This document shows positions 1-8,815 of a DNA stretch of 64,000 bases, piece after piece. This stretch comes from PALSA-1004 sp963804885 (GTDB taxonomy: Bacteria > Pseudomonadota > Gammaproteobacteria > Burkholderiales > SG8-41): the NCBI GenBank assembly GCA_963804885.1, contig CAWDSF010000005.1, positions 310,001 through 374,000 of the forward strand. The letters run 5' to 3'. Within the stretch, counting starts at the first letter, position 1, and every line of letters begins with the position of its first letter. Made by a program: the position numbers and the translations under genes. Under the pieces are notes generated by a model, which did no database searches, was not told the DNA's origin, and saw only the letters and a list, made by a program, of their open reading frames with translations.

Positions 1-2
1 AC

Positions 3-113
3 GAACCCTTCAAAAGCATCGATGATGTCATCAGCCGCGAAGAACTGGTTGCGCTATCTGAAAGCTACAAGCGCGTCGCCGGTTATGACCAGGCGCGGCT
101 GAAGAAACGCTAA
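3..113 (+). CDS. C-terminal fragment of a protein cut by the window edge
   Basis: An open frame enters from the left edge and ends at the TAA at 111-113, giving 36 residues that finish in LKKR. The stretch is charged and helical-looking and carries no motif I recognise. The next gene begins about 50 bases later on the same strand. Function cannot be assigned from this piece. Confidence 0.5.
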   Translation, partial: EPFKSIDDVISREELVALSESYKRVAGYDQARLKKR

Positions 114-163
114 GCAAAAAACTCGAGAAACCGGGTCGGACCAACCGCGACGGGATGCTCATT

Positions 164-845
164 ATGTCAAACAAATTCACGGCCATCGTTGCCGCAACGG
201 CGATCTCGATGTCGTTTTGCCTCGCCGCGGCGGCCGCCGATGCGTTCCCGCCGAAAGGCGCCGATCGACGCCCTGGAAGCGCACATTTTGATCGTGAATT
301 CGCGCACCACGATCGCGAAATGGGTGCAGGCCCCGCCAGGCGAGCGGGGTAGCGACATGGGTCGCCTGCGGACCGTGTCGAAGGGAACGAAAATATATTT
401 GCCGATTATTGCGACCGGTTTCAAGCCATCGGAATCCGGGCGGCTCAATCTCGCCGCAGAACTGGAGATCGTCTCCCCGGACGGCAAGGCCACCGCGGTC
501 AAAAAATGCTGCAGCGCCAGCCGCGGTGATCCCAGGTCCCCCGGTGTCGCGGTCCTGAATCCTGTGATCGACATGATCTTCGATACTGACGATCCGCCTG
601 GAACCTACACCGTGCGGGTGACAGTAACGGACGGCGCTTCTTCCGCCACTGCAAGTGAAACTTTTCTCGTGCAGGCTGCTGCGGCGGCGGCAAAGGAGCC
701 AACGCAGCAGAACGAGATCGATCCGCCACCGGCGCCCGCGGGCGCCAGTAACCCGTCGCGGATAGACAAGGATGCGCGAGACTGCCTCGGGTTGTCGAAC
801 AAGACTGAAATTATCAAGTGCTCCGAGAAATTCCTGCGCAGGTAA
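164..845 (+). pseudogene. Exported hypothetical protein, split by a one-base frameshift
   Basis: The frame starting at 164 (in-frame ATG also at 155) encodes a clean signal peptide, MSNKFTAIVAATAISMSF followed by CLAAAAADA. Within about ten codons it loses protein-like character. From about position 255 the +1 frame runs to a stop at 845 and reads as a plausible mature domain: an Ig-like beta sandwich (DPPGTYTVRVTVTDG near the middle), an Ala/Pro linker and a C-terminal helix ending CSEKFLRR with a Cys pair. Joining the two frames gives a secreted protein of about 220 residues. One extra base near 250-270 explains the break. The exact family is not recognised. The break may be a real lesion or a sequence error. 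Confidence 0.55.
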
Positions 846-917
846 TGCACCTTTAGTAATCTTTGCTTGCCTGCTGGACCAATTACATTGTCGGACATGC
901 CAATACGGAGAAAGAAT

Positions 918-1946
918 ATGAAAACCGCCTATGCAAGCGCAGCGCTCGCTATTGCTTTAGCTGCATCGCCAGCCCTGGCCCAGAACGTGAAAATAACGCC
1001 GCTCGGCTCTCACGATGGCGAGCTGTGCGCAGCCGACCGCGCGACGCTGTTCGAAGATCCGACCGGAGTGCGGCTGCTGTACGACGCGGGCAACACGCTC
1101 ACCGGCAGCGACGATCCGCGGCTCGGCAACATCCATATGGTGCTCCTGAGTCACGCGCACGGCGATCACATCGGCGATCGCAAGCTAAAAGCACTGGGCG
1201 CCGGCACGTGCGCTGCGCCGGAGACGGTGCCGGGCGGCGCCAATTCCATGACGGCGGAAGTCGCGGCGGCAAAGAACGCAGCGATCGTGATGACGAGCGA
1301 CATGGGGCTTTTCGTCGGCACGCGCATCCAGAAAATCACCGGCGGCAAGCCGCTCACCTTCTGCCCGCAAACCGCCGGCGCCACCACCGTGCCGGTTGCA
1401 ACGGCCTGCCGCTCGAACTCACATTTAGGTGCAGCGTTCGTCGCAAAGACCGCCAACGCCGCGCAAGGTGTCGAAGTCACGATCGTTTTCGCCTCGCATG
1501 CGAACAATGTGGCGCCTGCGCTGCTGTCGGAGGCGCAGCGTGCGATGAACGAAGCCGATGGCACCGGCCTCCTCGTCGGGCCGCCGACCGGCTTCGTCGT
1601 CAAGTTCACCAACGGGCTCACCGTGTATCTGTCGGGCGACACCGGCATTCACACCGAAATGAAAACGATCGTCAACGAATATCACCATGCGAATCTTGCG
1701 GTGCTGAATCTGGGGCCGAGCGCGGTGACCGTCAACTCGGCCGCCTACGCGATGAACGACCTGGTGCGGCCCGCGTCGGTTATTTTCTCGCACGTGAACG
1801 AAGCCGCGACCGAAGGCGGCAAGATACGCCCTGCTTCACGCTCGGCGGCCATCATGAAACTATTGAAAGGCGTTACGCCCCACCTGGCCGTCAGCGGCCG
1901 CACCATGGAGTTCAACGGCGCGGGCAAGTGCGTCGCCGGCTGTTGA
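918..1946 (+). CDS. Exported metallo-beta-lactamase-fold hydrolase
   Basis: Protein of 342 residues with a signal peptide (MKTAYASAALAIALAASPALA) and the zinc-binding HAHGDH motif at about residues 79-84. Later SGDTG and FSHVNE segments supply the further Asp and His ligands typical of the fold. It is therefore a periplasmic metal-dependent hydrolase of unknown substrate. The start at 918 is chosen over an in-frame ATG at 867 because a GGAGAAAGA ribosome site lies just upstream and the signal peptide then begins at residue 1. The aldo-keto reductase gene follows after 14 bases, so the two are probably co-transcribed. Its cysteines are also notable (a Cys near the N terminus, GAGTC, TAC and the terminal AGC). 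Confidence 0.85.
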   Translation: MKTAYASAALAIALAASPALAQNVKITPLGSHDGELCAADRATLFEDPTGVRLLYDAGNTLTGSDDPRLGNIHMVLLSHAHGDHIGDRKLKALGAGTCAAPETVPGGANSMTAEVAAAKNAAIVMTSDMGLFVGTRIQKITGGKPLTFCPQTAGATTVPVATACRSNSHLGAAFVAKTANAAQGVEVTIVFASHANNVAPALLSEAQRAMNEADGTGLLVGPPTGFVVKFTNGLTVYLSGDTGIHTEMKTIVNEYHHANLAVLNLGPSAVTVNSAAYAMNDLVRPASVIFSHVNEAATEGGKIRPASRSAAIMKLLKGVTPHLAVSGRTMEFNGAGKCVAGC

Positions 1947-1960
1947 TAACGGTTAAAACG

Positions 1961-2797
1961 ATGACCCAATCCGCAATCCCGACACTCTCCGCCGCCGGCG
2001 CCGAGATTCCCGCTATCGGCTTCGGCACTTCGCAGCTCGGCGACTGCGCCGAAATCGTCGCAACCGCACTGCGGCTTGGCTACCGCCACATCGACACCGC
2101 GTGGAAATACGGCTCCGAGCAAGGCGTCGGCGCCGGCATCAAGGCGTCGGGCGTGCCGCGTGAAGAAATCTTTCTCGTCACCAAGGTTTCGCACGAAAAC
2201 CTGCGCGCCGCCGATTTCGCGCGCTCGGTCGACGAGAGCCTGCGCAATCTTCAGGTGGATTACGTTGACCTGCTGCATATCCACTGGCCGACCATCGACA
2301 AGATACCGCTCGCGGAGACGGTCGGTGCGCTCGTCAAAGCGAAACGCGACGGCCTCACGCGCCACATCGGCGTCGCCAACTTCAACATCGCGCTCGTGGA
2401 GGAGACGATGCGCCTGAGCCCGGAGCCGCTGGCGACGCTGCAGGCCGAATATCATCCCTACCTCGATCAAACGCGCGTGCTGGAATTCTGCAAGCGCGCC
2501 GGCATCGTGTTCACCGCCTACTGTCCGCTCGGCCGCGGCAGGTTGTTCAAGGATCCGGTGATAGCCGAAATCGCGCGCGCGAAAGGCAGGACGATCGCGC
2601 AGGTCGCGCTGCGCTGGCAAATTCAGCAGGGCAACATCGCGCCGATTCCGCGGTCGGCCAACCCGGCGCACATGGCCGAAAGCCTCGCCGTCTTTGACTT
2701 TACACTCACCGATGAAGAGATGCGGCGCATCCACGCGCTCGCCCGTCCGGATGGCCGCATCGCAAATCCCGCGGGCCGCGCGCCGGCCTGGGATTGA
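1961..2797 (+). CDS. Aldo/keto reductase
   Basis: A 278-residue NAD(P)H-dependent oxidoreductase of the AKR superfamily. The catalytic tetrad is visible: Asp45 and Tyr50 in HIDTAWKYGSE, Lys75 in FLVTKVS and His108 in LLHIHWP. The C-terminal PIPRSANPAHM segment is the usual 2'-phosphate cofactor-binding loop. Length is normal for the compact bacterial DkgA/DkgB-like group. The start at 1961 is the only ATG giving a family-like N terminus; the frame stays open for a long way upstream, but that part is antisense or out-of-frame noise over the metallo-hydrolase. It follows that gene by 14 bases. Substrate unknown, perhaps small aldehydes or 2,5-diketogluconate-like compounds. Confidence 0.92.
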   Translation: MTQSAIPTLSAAGAEIPAIGFGTSQLGDCAEIVATALRLGYRHIDTAWKYGSEQGVGAGIKASGVPREEIFLVTKVSHENLRAADFARSVDESLRNLQVDYVDLLHIHWPTIDKIPLAETVGALVKAKRDGLTRHIGVANFNIALVEETMRLSPEPLATLQAEYHPYLDQTRVLEFCKRAGIVFTAYCPLGRGRLFKDPVIAEIARAKGRTIAQVALRWQIQQGNIAPIPRSANPAHMAESLAVFDFTLTDEEMRRIHALARPDGRIANPAGRAPAWD

Positions 2798-2848
2798 GCG
2801 GGCCTTTCCTCCCATTCATTTTTTTGCATCCGCACTACAGGAGAAGTA

Positions 2849-3769
2849 ATGAACAGATCGACCATCGTCACCAACGCCATCGCGGCCGCCGTTCTCGCAG
2901 CCCTGTGCTTCTCATCAGCGAACGCCGCAACGCTCAACGTTGATTGCGACGCGGGCAATACCATCGCCAGCGTCTATGCGACCATCAAGCCCGGCGACAC
3001 GGTACTGGTGAGCGGGCTCTGCAAAGAGCAGGTCAATATTCCGCCGGAGGTCACGCGGGTCATTTTCGACGGCCAGAAGAAGACGACGATCCAGCATCCT
3101 GGCGGCCAACAGGCATCGCCGCACGCGTTCTACAACCGCGGCAAAGAAATCACGATCAAGAATTTCACCGTGACGGGCGGCCAGGACGGCATACACCTGT
3201 CGGGACCCGCTTCGGCGGTGATCGACGGCAACCTCGTCACGAAAAACAGCGGGCGCGGCATCCATATCGACAAAGGCAGCATTGCGCGCATTCTGAATAC
3301 GACGGTCGAGCAGAGCGGCGGCATCGGCATCGATGTCACGGGCGCTTCGTACGCCTACATCGGCGTTTTCATTCCGCGCGTGCCCGCGCTCGCGCCCAAC
3401 ACGATCCGCAACAACGGCGGGCCCGGCATCAACATCGAGCGCACATCTGGCGCGTGGATCGTGGGCAACACGATCAGCGGCAACAAGGATAGCGGCATCA
3501 CCGTTCACCGCAATGCACAGGCCGACGTCATCGCCAATACGATCAACGGCAATGGCGGCGATGCCATCACGGTGACTTACAACAGCGGCGTCAACTTCGA
3601 CAGCGAGCCGCGCAAAGACGGGCCGAACAAGACGACCCAGAACAATGCCGGCGCCGGCATCAAATGCGCGATCGGCGGATACGTGGACGGTCCGGTGGGA
3701 ACGCTGGCGGGCGCGAAAGGCGCCAAGGACATCGACAAGAGCTGCGTCGATCGTACCGCTGCGCCTTGA
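2849..3769 (+). CDS. Secreted right-handed parallel beta-helix protein
   Basis: A 306-residue protein with a signal peptide ending SSANAA, followed by repeated short strands of the pectate-lyase/NosD type (for example IDGNLVTKNSGRGIHIDKG, INIERTSGAWIVGNTISGN, VIANTINGNGGDAITV). Such solenoids bind or cleave polysaccharides or act as passive surface or periplasmic proteins. No catalytic residues can be named from sequence alone. A GGAGAAG ribosome site lies directly before the ATG at 2849. Four cysteines (two near the N terminus, two near the C terminus) could cap the helix with disulfides. It converges on the amidotransferase gene, 50 bases away. Confidence 0.82.
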   Translation: MNRSTIVTNAIAAAVLAALCFSSANAATLNVDCDAGNTIASVYATIKPGDTVLVSGLCKEQVNIPPEVTRVIFDGQKKTTIQHPGGQQASPHAFYNRGKEITIKNFTVTGGQDGIHLSGPASAVIDGNLVTKNSGRGIHIDKGSIARILNTTVEQSGGIGIDVTGASYAYIGVFIPRVPALAPNTIRNNGGPGINIERTSGAWIVGNTISGNKDSGITVHRNAQADVIANTINGNGGDAITVTYNSGVNFDSEPRKDGPNKTTQNNAGAGIKCAIGGYVDGPVGTLAGAKGAKDIDKSCVDRTAAP

Positions 3770-3818
3770 AGCCCATGGAGCTTCACAGACAAGCTCACGG
3801 CGGCGTAAGACCTGCAGG

Positions 3819-4613
3819 TCAGGCAGCGGCGAGCCCTGCCGTGCGGCGTGCTGCCCGTGCGCGCGCCGCCTCGCCGAAAGCCGTATACAGTGCGCCCGAC
3901 AGCGCATGCTCCTCGGGCTGCCACTCGGCGTGCCACTGCACGCCGACGATGAACTGCGTATCGTCGTTGTAGCGCAGACCCTCGATCACGCCGTCGGGCG
4001 ACACCGCCTCGACGACCAGTCCTTTGCCCAGGCGATCGACGCCCTGACCGTGCAATGAGTTGACCATCATTTCATCGTGACCGGTCAGTGCCTGGAACAG
4101 GCCGCCCGCGGTCAACTTGACCATGTGATTCAGCCTGAAAACCTCTTCCTGCGGTGCGTCCTCGTGGCGCGGCCTGCGGTGGTCGTTTTTTCCGGAGAGT
4201 TCATGGATGCGGTAGTGCAGCGAGCCGCCGAGCGCCACGTTGATCTCCTGAATGCCGCGGCAGATGCCGAACACCGGGACGCGCGCGGCGATGCAGGCGC
4301 GCACCAGCGGCAGGACCAATGCGTCGCGGCCCGGATCGATCGGCTCATCGGGCGGAAACGCCGGCCCGCCATAATGATGCGGCTCGACGTTCGCCCGCCC
4401 GCCGGGCAGCACGAAACCGTCCATGCGCGAAACCAGTTCGACGATGTCCACCGCCGTGCCCACCGGCGGCAGCATCACGGGCATGCACGGCACCATCTTC
4501 AGCAGCGAGAGCACGTTGCGCACGCCGGTGGCATGCAGCGGCCGCCGGCGCTCGGCCGACTCCATTGCATTGGCTGTGACGCAAATCAACGGCAGCGGGG
4601 AGGTTTTTTTCAT
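3819..4613 (-). CDS. Class-I glutamine-amidotransferase-fold gamma-glutamyl hydrolase (peptidase C26)
   Basis: A 264-residue stand-alone amidotransferase-fold enzyme. The nucleophile elbow is FGICRG (Cys118) and the His/Glu pair is in VQWHAEW (His228, Glu230), so the triad is complete. The family includes PuuD, which hydrolyses gamma-glutamyl-GABA, and related gamma-glutamyl hydrolases. The N-terminal PLICVTANAME and FVLPGGRANVEP segments fit the family. Its start overlaps the stop of the upstream PLP enzyme gene by four bases, so the pair is translationally coupled. None of the other putrescine-pathway genes (puuA, B, C) is here, so the substrate is likely different. Confidence 0.88.
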   Translation of the reverse strand: MKKTSPLPLICVTANAMESAERRRPLHATGVRNVLSLLKMVPCMPVMLPPVGTAVDIVELVSRMDGFVLPGGRANVEPHHYGGPAFPPDEPIDPGRDALVLPLVRACIAARVPVFGICRGIQEINVALGGSLHYRIHELSGKNDHRRPRHEDAPQEEVFRLNHMVKLTAGGLFQALTGHDEMMVNSLHGQGVDRLGKGLVVEAVSPDGVIEGLRYNDDTQFIVGVQWHAEWQPEEHALSGALYTAFGEAARARAARRTAGLAAA

Positions 4614-6046
4614 TGCGTGGTCATTTTTTGCACGAGATCCCGGGTAGCGGCGACGAACTTGTCCATCTGTTCAACGGAGTTCCAGACGCACGCGTTGACA
4701 CGCAGCGCAAAACCAAACGGCACCGGCGCGAGCGTATCGGGATCGCGGTTGGGTATCAGACCTTCGGGAAACGCGGCCGCCTGCGGATCGGGTGCACGGG
4801 TAAATCCATTGGGCCCGACGCCGCCGCCGGCGATGCGAAACGCATATTCGAGCAGCAGGCGATCGCGGAACAACCGGTTGAAGACGGGATCGCGGCGGTG
4901 CGCGCCGGCGGAAAACGGGTTGAAGCACACGATGGCGGACTTCAGCGCCGGATCGACGGCCGGCTGCAGCAGCGCATCATCGCCAAACTCGGCGGCGATG
5001 CGCTGGCGCAGATAGTCGGCTAGATTGTGGGTCCACGCCTGGATGCGCGCCCGACCGACCTCATCCCAGACCGCGCAGACATCGCCCAGCGCGCGCCAGT
5101 CGGCAGACTCCGGAAACCCGTACTTGCTCATCGCGGCGCCGATGTCGAAGTCGGCGGGGCGGCTGCCGTCGTGCGGCATATCGACCAGGCTGCTGCGGAT
5201 GATGTGAAAGCGCGGCAACGGCGTGGAGTTTGCCGGATGCAATCGGTTGCGGATGTACAGGATGCCGGTGCCGCCCGGCCCGCACTGCCATTTGTGGCCG
5301 GAGATCGCCCAGAAGTCGATGCCGCTTTCATCCAGGCGCGGCTCGATCATACCGCCGTAGTGCGCGCCATCGGCCACCGTGATCGCCCCGGCTTCCTGGG
5401 CCAGCGCCGCGATGCGCCGCTCGGGCAAACGTTGGCCGTTGGGCCACATGGGGCTCGAAAAAAATATCGCGCGCGTGACGCCGGGCCGGAGACGCTTGCG
5501 AATCGCCTCGACCACTTCGTCGCCGGTGGCGGCGCGATTGACCGGCACGCCCCATTGCACGATCCTGACGCCGAAGCGCGCTGACAGCCGCAGCACTGGC
5601 GACATCCCCGCGGGATGCTCCATAGGCGAGACCAGGATTTCATCGCCGCGCTGCCACTCGATGCCCATCAGGACCTGCGACAGCGCATCGGCGGTGTTGC
5701 GCGAAATCGCGATTTCATCGACGCTGGCGCCATAGCCGCTGGCGATGCGCGCACGCGTGTCCGCGGTCGGCTCAAGGTGCACCGGATACGGGTCGCGCGC
5801 AGTCTCGTCCAAGCCTTGCTGGTAACGCTGGCGGACGCTGGCGGGCTGCGAACCTTTTTGCCCGGCCATCAGGTAGACGACTTTGGGATCGAGCGAAAAC
5901 TGCCGGGCAAAATCCCGGAAAAACGGCGCTTCCCGGGAGAAATACTCAGCCTGCGCCGGGCTCATGTTTGCGGTGCCGGGCGCGTTCCCGGCGGCGGCTA
6001 AGGGCAGGCTTACGGACGCTCTGGCGGAGACGGGATTTTTAAGCAT
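4610..6046 (-). CDS. PLP-dependent class-V aminotransferase-fold enzyme (isopenicillin-N epimerase-like)
   Basis: A 478-residue fold-type I PLP enzyme. The Schiff-base lysine is Lys252 in ISGHKWQCGPGGTG, and the PLP-ring Asp is in TVADGAHYGG. It resembles cysteine desulfurase, isopenicillin-N-epimerase and kynureninase-like families, but carries a residue (Gln-Cys) next to the lysine that is not the IscS pattern. The first 27 residues are Ala-rich with little resemblance to an ordinary signal peptide; a later Met (MSPAQAEYF) is an alternative start. It is coupled to the downstream C26 hydrolase by a four-base overlap, which suggests the two act on the same amino compound. Specific reaction unknown. 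Confidence 0.86.
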   Translation of the reverse strand: MLKNPVSARASVSLPLAAAGNAPGTANMSPAQAEYFSREAPFFRDFARQFSLDPKVVYLMAGQKGSQPASVRQRYQQGLDETARDPYPVHLEPTADTRARIASGYGASVDEIAISRNTADALSQVLMGIEWQRGDEILVSPMEHPAGMSPVLRLSARFGVRIVQWGVPVNRAATGDEVVEAIRKRLRPGVTRAIFFSSPMWPNGQRLPERRIAALAQEAGAITVADGAHYGGMIEPRLDESGIDFWAISGHKWQCGPGGTGILYIRNRLHPANSTPLPRFHIIRSSLVDMPHDGSRPADFDIGAAMSKYGFPESADWRALGDVCAVWDEVGRARIQAWTHNLADYLRQRIAAEFGDDALLQPAVDPALKSAIVCFNPFSAGAHRRDPVFNRLFRDRLLLEYAFRIAGGGVGPNGFTRAPDPQAAAFPEGLIPNRDPDTLAPVPFGFALRVNACVWNSVEQMDKFVAATRDLVQKMTTQ

Positions 6047-6139
6047 CGCTGTTCACGCACACAAATGTATCGCCTGCTCCAGTGCCGGTCAATGGCGCTG
6101 GCATCGCGCGTACTCGGATTGGGACGAAGCGCGGCGCCG

Positions 6140-7105
6140 CTACTGCCGCAAACCCAGGCGTTCCGCGAGCCGCTCGTAAAGTTGATACTGCTCGCGCACG
6201 AACGTGGCGCTCTCGGCGGGGCTGCGCACTGCCGGGATGCCGCCCAAGGTCTCGACACCGGCAAGCCACGCCGGGTCGCGCGCGAGCTTGGTAAATACAT
6301 CACGCCAGCGCTCGACGACTTCACGCGGCAGGCCCGGCGGACCAGCCAGCGCCGACCATGCAGCGAGGCTCTCCATTTGCGGCCAACCCAGGCTGCGCGC
6401 CGTCGGCGCCGTGGGCAAATCCTTCAACGGCTCGCGCGTTGTCGTCATCAGCGGACGCAGCGCACCGGAACGAAAGTGCGGCAGCAGCGCGCCCAAATTG
6501 CTGCACGCGAACTGCGTCTGCGCGCCGAGCAGCGAGACCGTGAGTTCGCCCGACCCTTTGTATGGGACGCCGACCGCAGCGTCCTTCGGCAAGCCGACCA
6601 GGCTGAAGAGATATTGCGGCCCGAAATTCTGCAGCGTCCCCTCGCCTACCGTCGCGAAGTTGAGCTTGCCCGGACGCTTGCGAATCTCGGCGACGAGCTC
6701 TTTCATTGATGCATACGGCGCATCGCCTTTCGCCGCGCAGACGTAAGGGTTCAATTCCAGCAACGACAGAAAAGTGAAATCGTTTGCGCCGTAGGGCGTC
6801 TTGCGATCGGTCGCCGGGAGTATCACCTGCGACGCGATCCGCGTCAGCAACAGGCGGTAACCATCGGGCACGGCGTTGCGGACGGCCAACGTGCCGATCG
6901 CGCCGGATGCGCCGGGCTGGTTCATCACGACCATCGTCTGCCCGTTGAGATAGCGCGGCGCGTGCTGGGCCAGATTCCGGGCGGCAAGATCGGCGTCGCT
7001 GCCCGCGCTGTACGGCACGACGAGCAGGATCGGGCGCGCCGGATATTGGGCGTGCGCCGCCAACGATGCGATGAAGAGACCAACGAGAATCGCGGTGCGG
7101 CGCAT
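6140..7105 (-). CDS. Bug/TctC-family periplasmic substrate-binding protein (orphan)
   Basis: A 321-residue extracytoplasmic receptor: signal peptide MRRTAILVGLFIASLAAHAQ, then the family hallmarks YPARPILLVVPYSAGSDADL, NQPGASGAIG and VPYKGSGELTVSLLGAQ. Relatives bind carboxylates and deliver them to TctAB permeases, or act as sensors. No TctA/B gene is adjacent, which is common for this hugely expanded betaproteobacterial family. The gene ends just past the PLP enzyme start (about 90 bases) and follows the zinc-ribbon membrane gene by four bases, so all four genes may share a transcript. Ligand unknown; the usual GGxxD of the first loop is here AGSDAD. Confidence 0.93.
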   Translation of the reverse strand: MRRTAILVGLFIASLAAHAQYPARPILLVVPYSAGSDADLAARNLAQHAPRYLNGQTMVVMNQPGASGAIGTLAVRNAVPDGYRLLLTRIASQVILPATDRKTPYGANDFTFLSLLELNPYVCAAKGDAPYASMKELVAEIRKRPGKLNFATVGEGTLQNFGPQYLFSLVGLPKDAAVGVPYKGSGELTVSLLGAQTQFACSNLGALLPHFRSGALRPLMTTTREPLKDLPTAPTARSLGWPQMESLAAWSALAGPPGLPREVVERWRDVFTKLARDPAWLAGVETLGGIPAVRSPAESATFVREQYQLYERLAERLGLRQ

Positions 7106-7109
7106 GCCG

Positions 7110-7895
7110 TCAATCCTTGTCGGCCGCTTCGGCGAACGGTGAGTCGCTCAACTGCGCTTTCTGCAGCCACACAAGATAAGCGGCCCATGCAAGCCCGACG
7201 CACATCATGGCCTGGCCCACCCGGCCGACGAATACCCCTATCTTCGTCGCGTTGAGGATCCACCACCCGCCCATGTCGCTGAAGATGTTGACGAAGTCGT
7301 GGCCGTCGTCCTCCGCGCTGCTCTTGCCGCTCACCATCATCGCCTGCGGGTCGCCGGCATCGTGCATGTACCAGCCGGTGTAGATCATCGAATAGCCGAG
7401 CAGCCAGAATGCGAGCGCCGCGCCGAACGAATCGCGGCGCTTCCAGAGCAGCGCGACCCCGAGCACGATCGGAAAGAGATGCTGGCCGATAGTGCCGCCG
7501 AGTGAAGTCATGAAATTGCCGAACGGGCGGAAGAAAACGTGCCCCGCCTCGTGCCATGGCAGCAGGGCCAGCGAGAGGAAATGGCCGCCGAGATCGCCGT
7601 AAAAAATATGAGTGTCGCGGAAAATCTTAACGGTATACAGCGAGAACAGCACCACCGCCGCGATGCGTGCGTACCAATTGGCTTTGGAAACTTCGGGCGG
7701 AACGTAAAGCAGCCAGCGCGCAAAAAAATTCGCCTCGGGCGCCTCATCTTCGCTCGTCTCGGGCGCACGGGCCGCATGGACGGCTGTTGCGCTGAATTTT
7801 GCCAGCACGATGCCGCACGCCGGACACGCGGCAGGCAGCGACTGATCGGCAGGCAGCGGCGCGTGGCCGCATTTCGGACAGATGGGATAAGCCAT
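7110..7895 (-). CDS. Zinc-ribbon membrane protein with an HExxH motif
   Basis: A 261-residue protein. The N terminus is a zinc ribbon (CPKCGH and CPACGI), followed by a linker and about five or six hydrophobic segments. After the first transmembrane region comes LLPWHEAGHVFF, an HExxH motif like that of M50 site-2-type proteases or other gluzincin-like membrane proteins, lying next to a membrane segment. I do not see a clear second M50 motif (NxxPxxxLDG), so proteolysis is not assured. A His-Asp pair in MHDAGDP could be a third ligand. It lies four bases upstream of the orphan Bug gene. Function unknown. Confidence 0.75.
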   Translation of the reverse strand: MAYPICPKCGHAPLPADQSLPAACPACGIVLAKFSATAVHAARAPETSEDEAPEANFFARWLLYVPPEVSKANWYARIAAVVLFSLYTVKIFRDTHIFYGDLGGHFLSLALLPWHEAGHVFFRPFGNFMTSLGGTIGQHLFPIVLGVALLWKRRDSFGAALAFWLLGYSMIYTGWYMHDAGDPQAMMVSGKSSAEDDGHDFVNIFSDMGGWWILNATKIGVFVGRVGQAMMCVGLAWAAYLVWLQKAQLSDSPFAEAADKD

Positions 7896-8185
7896 GGTGG
7901 CGGACTTTACCTAATTATTGTAATTCCGTGCCGGCGTCCCGCAATCGAGGCGAACTGCCCTCTCGCCTGCGTGCAAGTAGGACGATACTAGATTCGAGCG
8001 TGTCAGGGCAATTTTCCACACCGTTGGTGATACACCACGTCTTCCTCGTCCCGGTTCAATCTGGCGCCAGTGCTGTGACGTTCGGCGCGCCTCATCAGCG
8101 CGCATCCCCGACGACATAGTTCTGCCAATCTGATGTGTGAATTTGACTCATTGCTCGCCGTAAATGACGCGCATACACGATGCGA

Positions 8186-8199
8186 GTGACATATATCAC
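8186..8199 (+). promoter_or_regulatory. CRP/FNR-type palindrome
   Basis: GTGA-CATATA-TCAC is a perfect match to the GTGA-N6-TCAC core bound by CRP-family regulators. Its centre (8192.5) lies about 61.5 bases before the start point predicted from the promoter at 8219-8247, the classical class-I activator spacing. Confidence 0.5.
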
Positions 8200-8218
8200 G
8201 AACGTCAGTCGAGAATCG

Positions 8219-8247
8219 TTGACACGTCAATACCCCGGCATTAGGCT
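8219..8247 (+). promoter_or_regulatory. Sigma70-like promoter for fecR-ompA
   Basis: A perfect TTGACA -35 box (8219-8224) is followed by a 17-base spacer and a weak -10 box TAGGCT (8242-8247). A weak -10 with an upstream CRP-like site suits an activator-dependent promoter. The strong ribosome site of the next gene (AGGAGA at 8291) lies about 45 bases further on. Confidence 0.45.
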
Positions 8248-8303
8248 TTCGCTCGCATCTATTCGGCGCACCCGTGAAGAAACGCCGTTAAGGAGAGACA
8301 ACA

Positions 8304-8815
8304 ATGAAACAAGTAACTGCTGCGGCAACATCAGTCATCACCATGGACGAGCCGGCGCGCTTCGCGCAAATCGCTCGGCCGAAGTTTTATCGCGCTCGAT
8401 TTTTTTGTTGACCGTTTGCGCCAGCGCCTGGGGTGCGGACGCCGCGGGAACAGTTAAAACGCTCGCCGGTTCCGCAACGGTGGTTCGCGACTCGGCAGTC
8501 CTGCCTATCGCCCCGGGACAGCGCGTGTATGCCGGGGATCGGATCGTCAGCGGACGCGATAGCTACGTCGGGGTCATGTTGTACGACGACACGCGCTTGA
8601 CGATAGGGCCTAGCAGCGAGATGCTGATCCGCGAATTCGAGTTCAATCCGAGCTCCTACGCAGGCGACATGGTCGTGTCGTTTCTGAAAGGCACCATGCG
8701 GGTCGTGACCGGACTGATCGGCAGGAATTCACCCGAAAACGTGCGCTTCGATACGCCGACGGCAACGATCGGCATTCGCGGCACGGAATTCGTCGTGGAT
8801 GTAGGGACAAATTGA
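8304..8815 (+). CDS. FecR-domain periplasmic protein, frame broken at a T7 run
   Basis: AGGAGAGACAACA precedes the ATG at 8304, but that frame stops after 35 codons at 8409-8411. One base is missing at the seven-T run 8400-8406. Reading with an eighth T continues as RFFLLTVCASAWGADAAG, a signal-peptide-like end, and then a complete FecR domain (TVKTLAGSATVVRD, GDRIVSGRDSYVGVML, IGIRGTEFVVDVGTN) to the stop at 8815. FecR-type domains in such proteins bind ligands or peptidoglycan-associated partners in the periplasm. The OmpA-like lipoprotein gene overlaps the stop (TTGA), so the two are coupled. The break could be a homopolymer error, ribosomal slippage or phase variation. Confidence 0.7.

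Larger units (their letters stand above)
7896..8303. other. Divergent intergenic region between the membrane protein and FecR genes
   Basis: About 408 bases without a credible gene. The right half carries a CRP-like palindrome and a sigma70-like promoter directed at the FecR/OmpA pair, listed separately. I see no clear promoter for the minus-strand gene in the left half. Confidence 0.5.

Noticed and set aside
863..1960. N-terminal 366 codons of a longer aldo-keto reductase frame
   Set aside because: This part lies out of frame over the metallo-hydrolase gene; the aldo-keto reductase itself begins at 1961.
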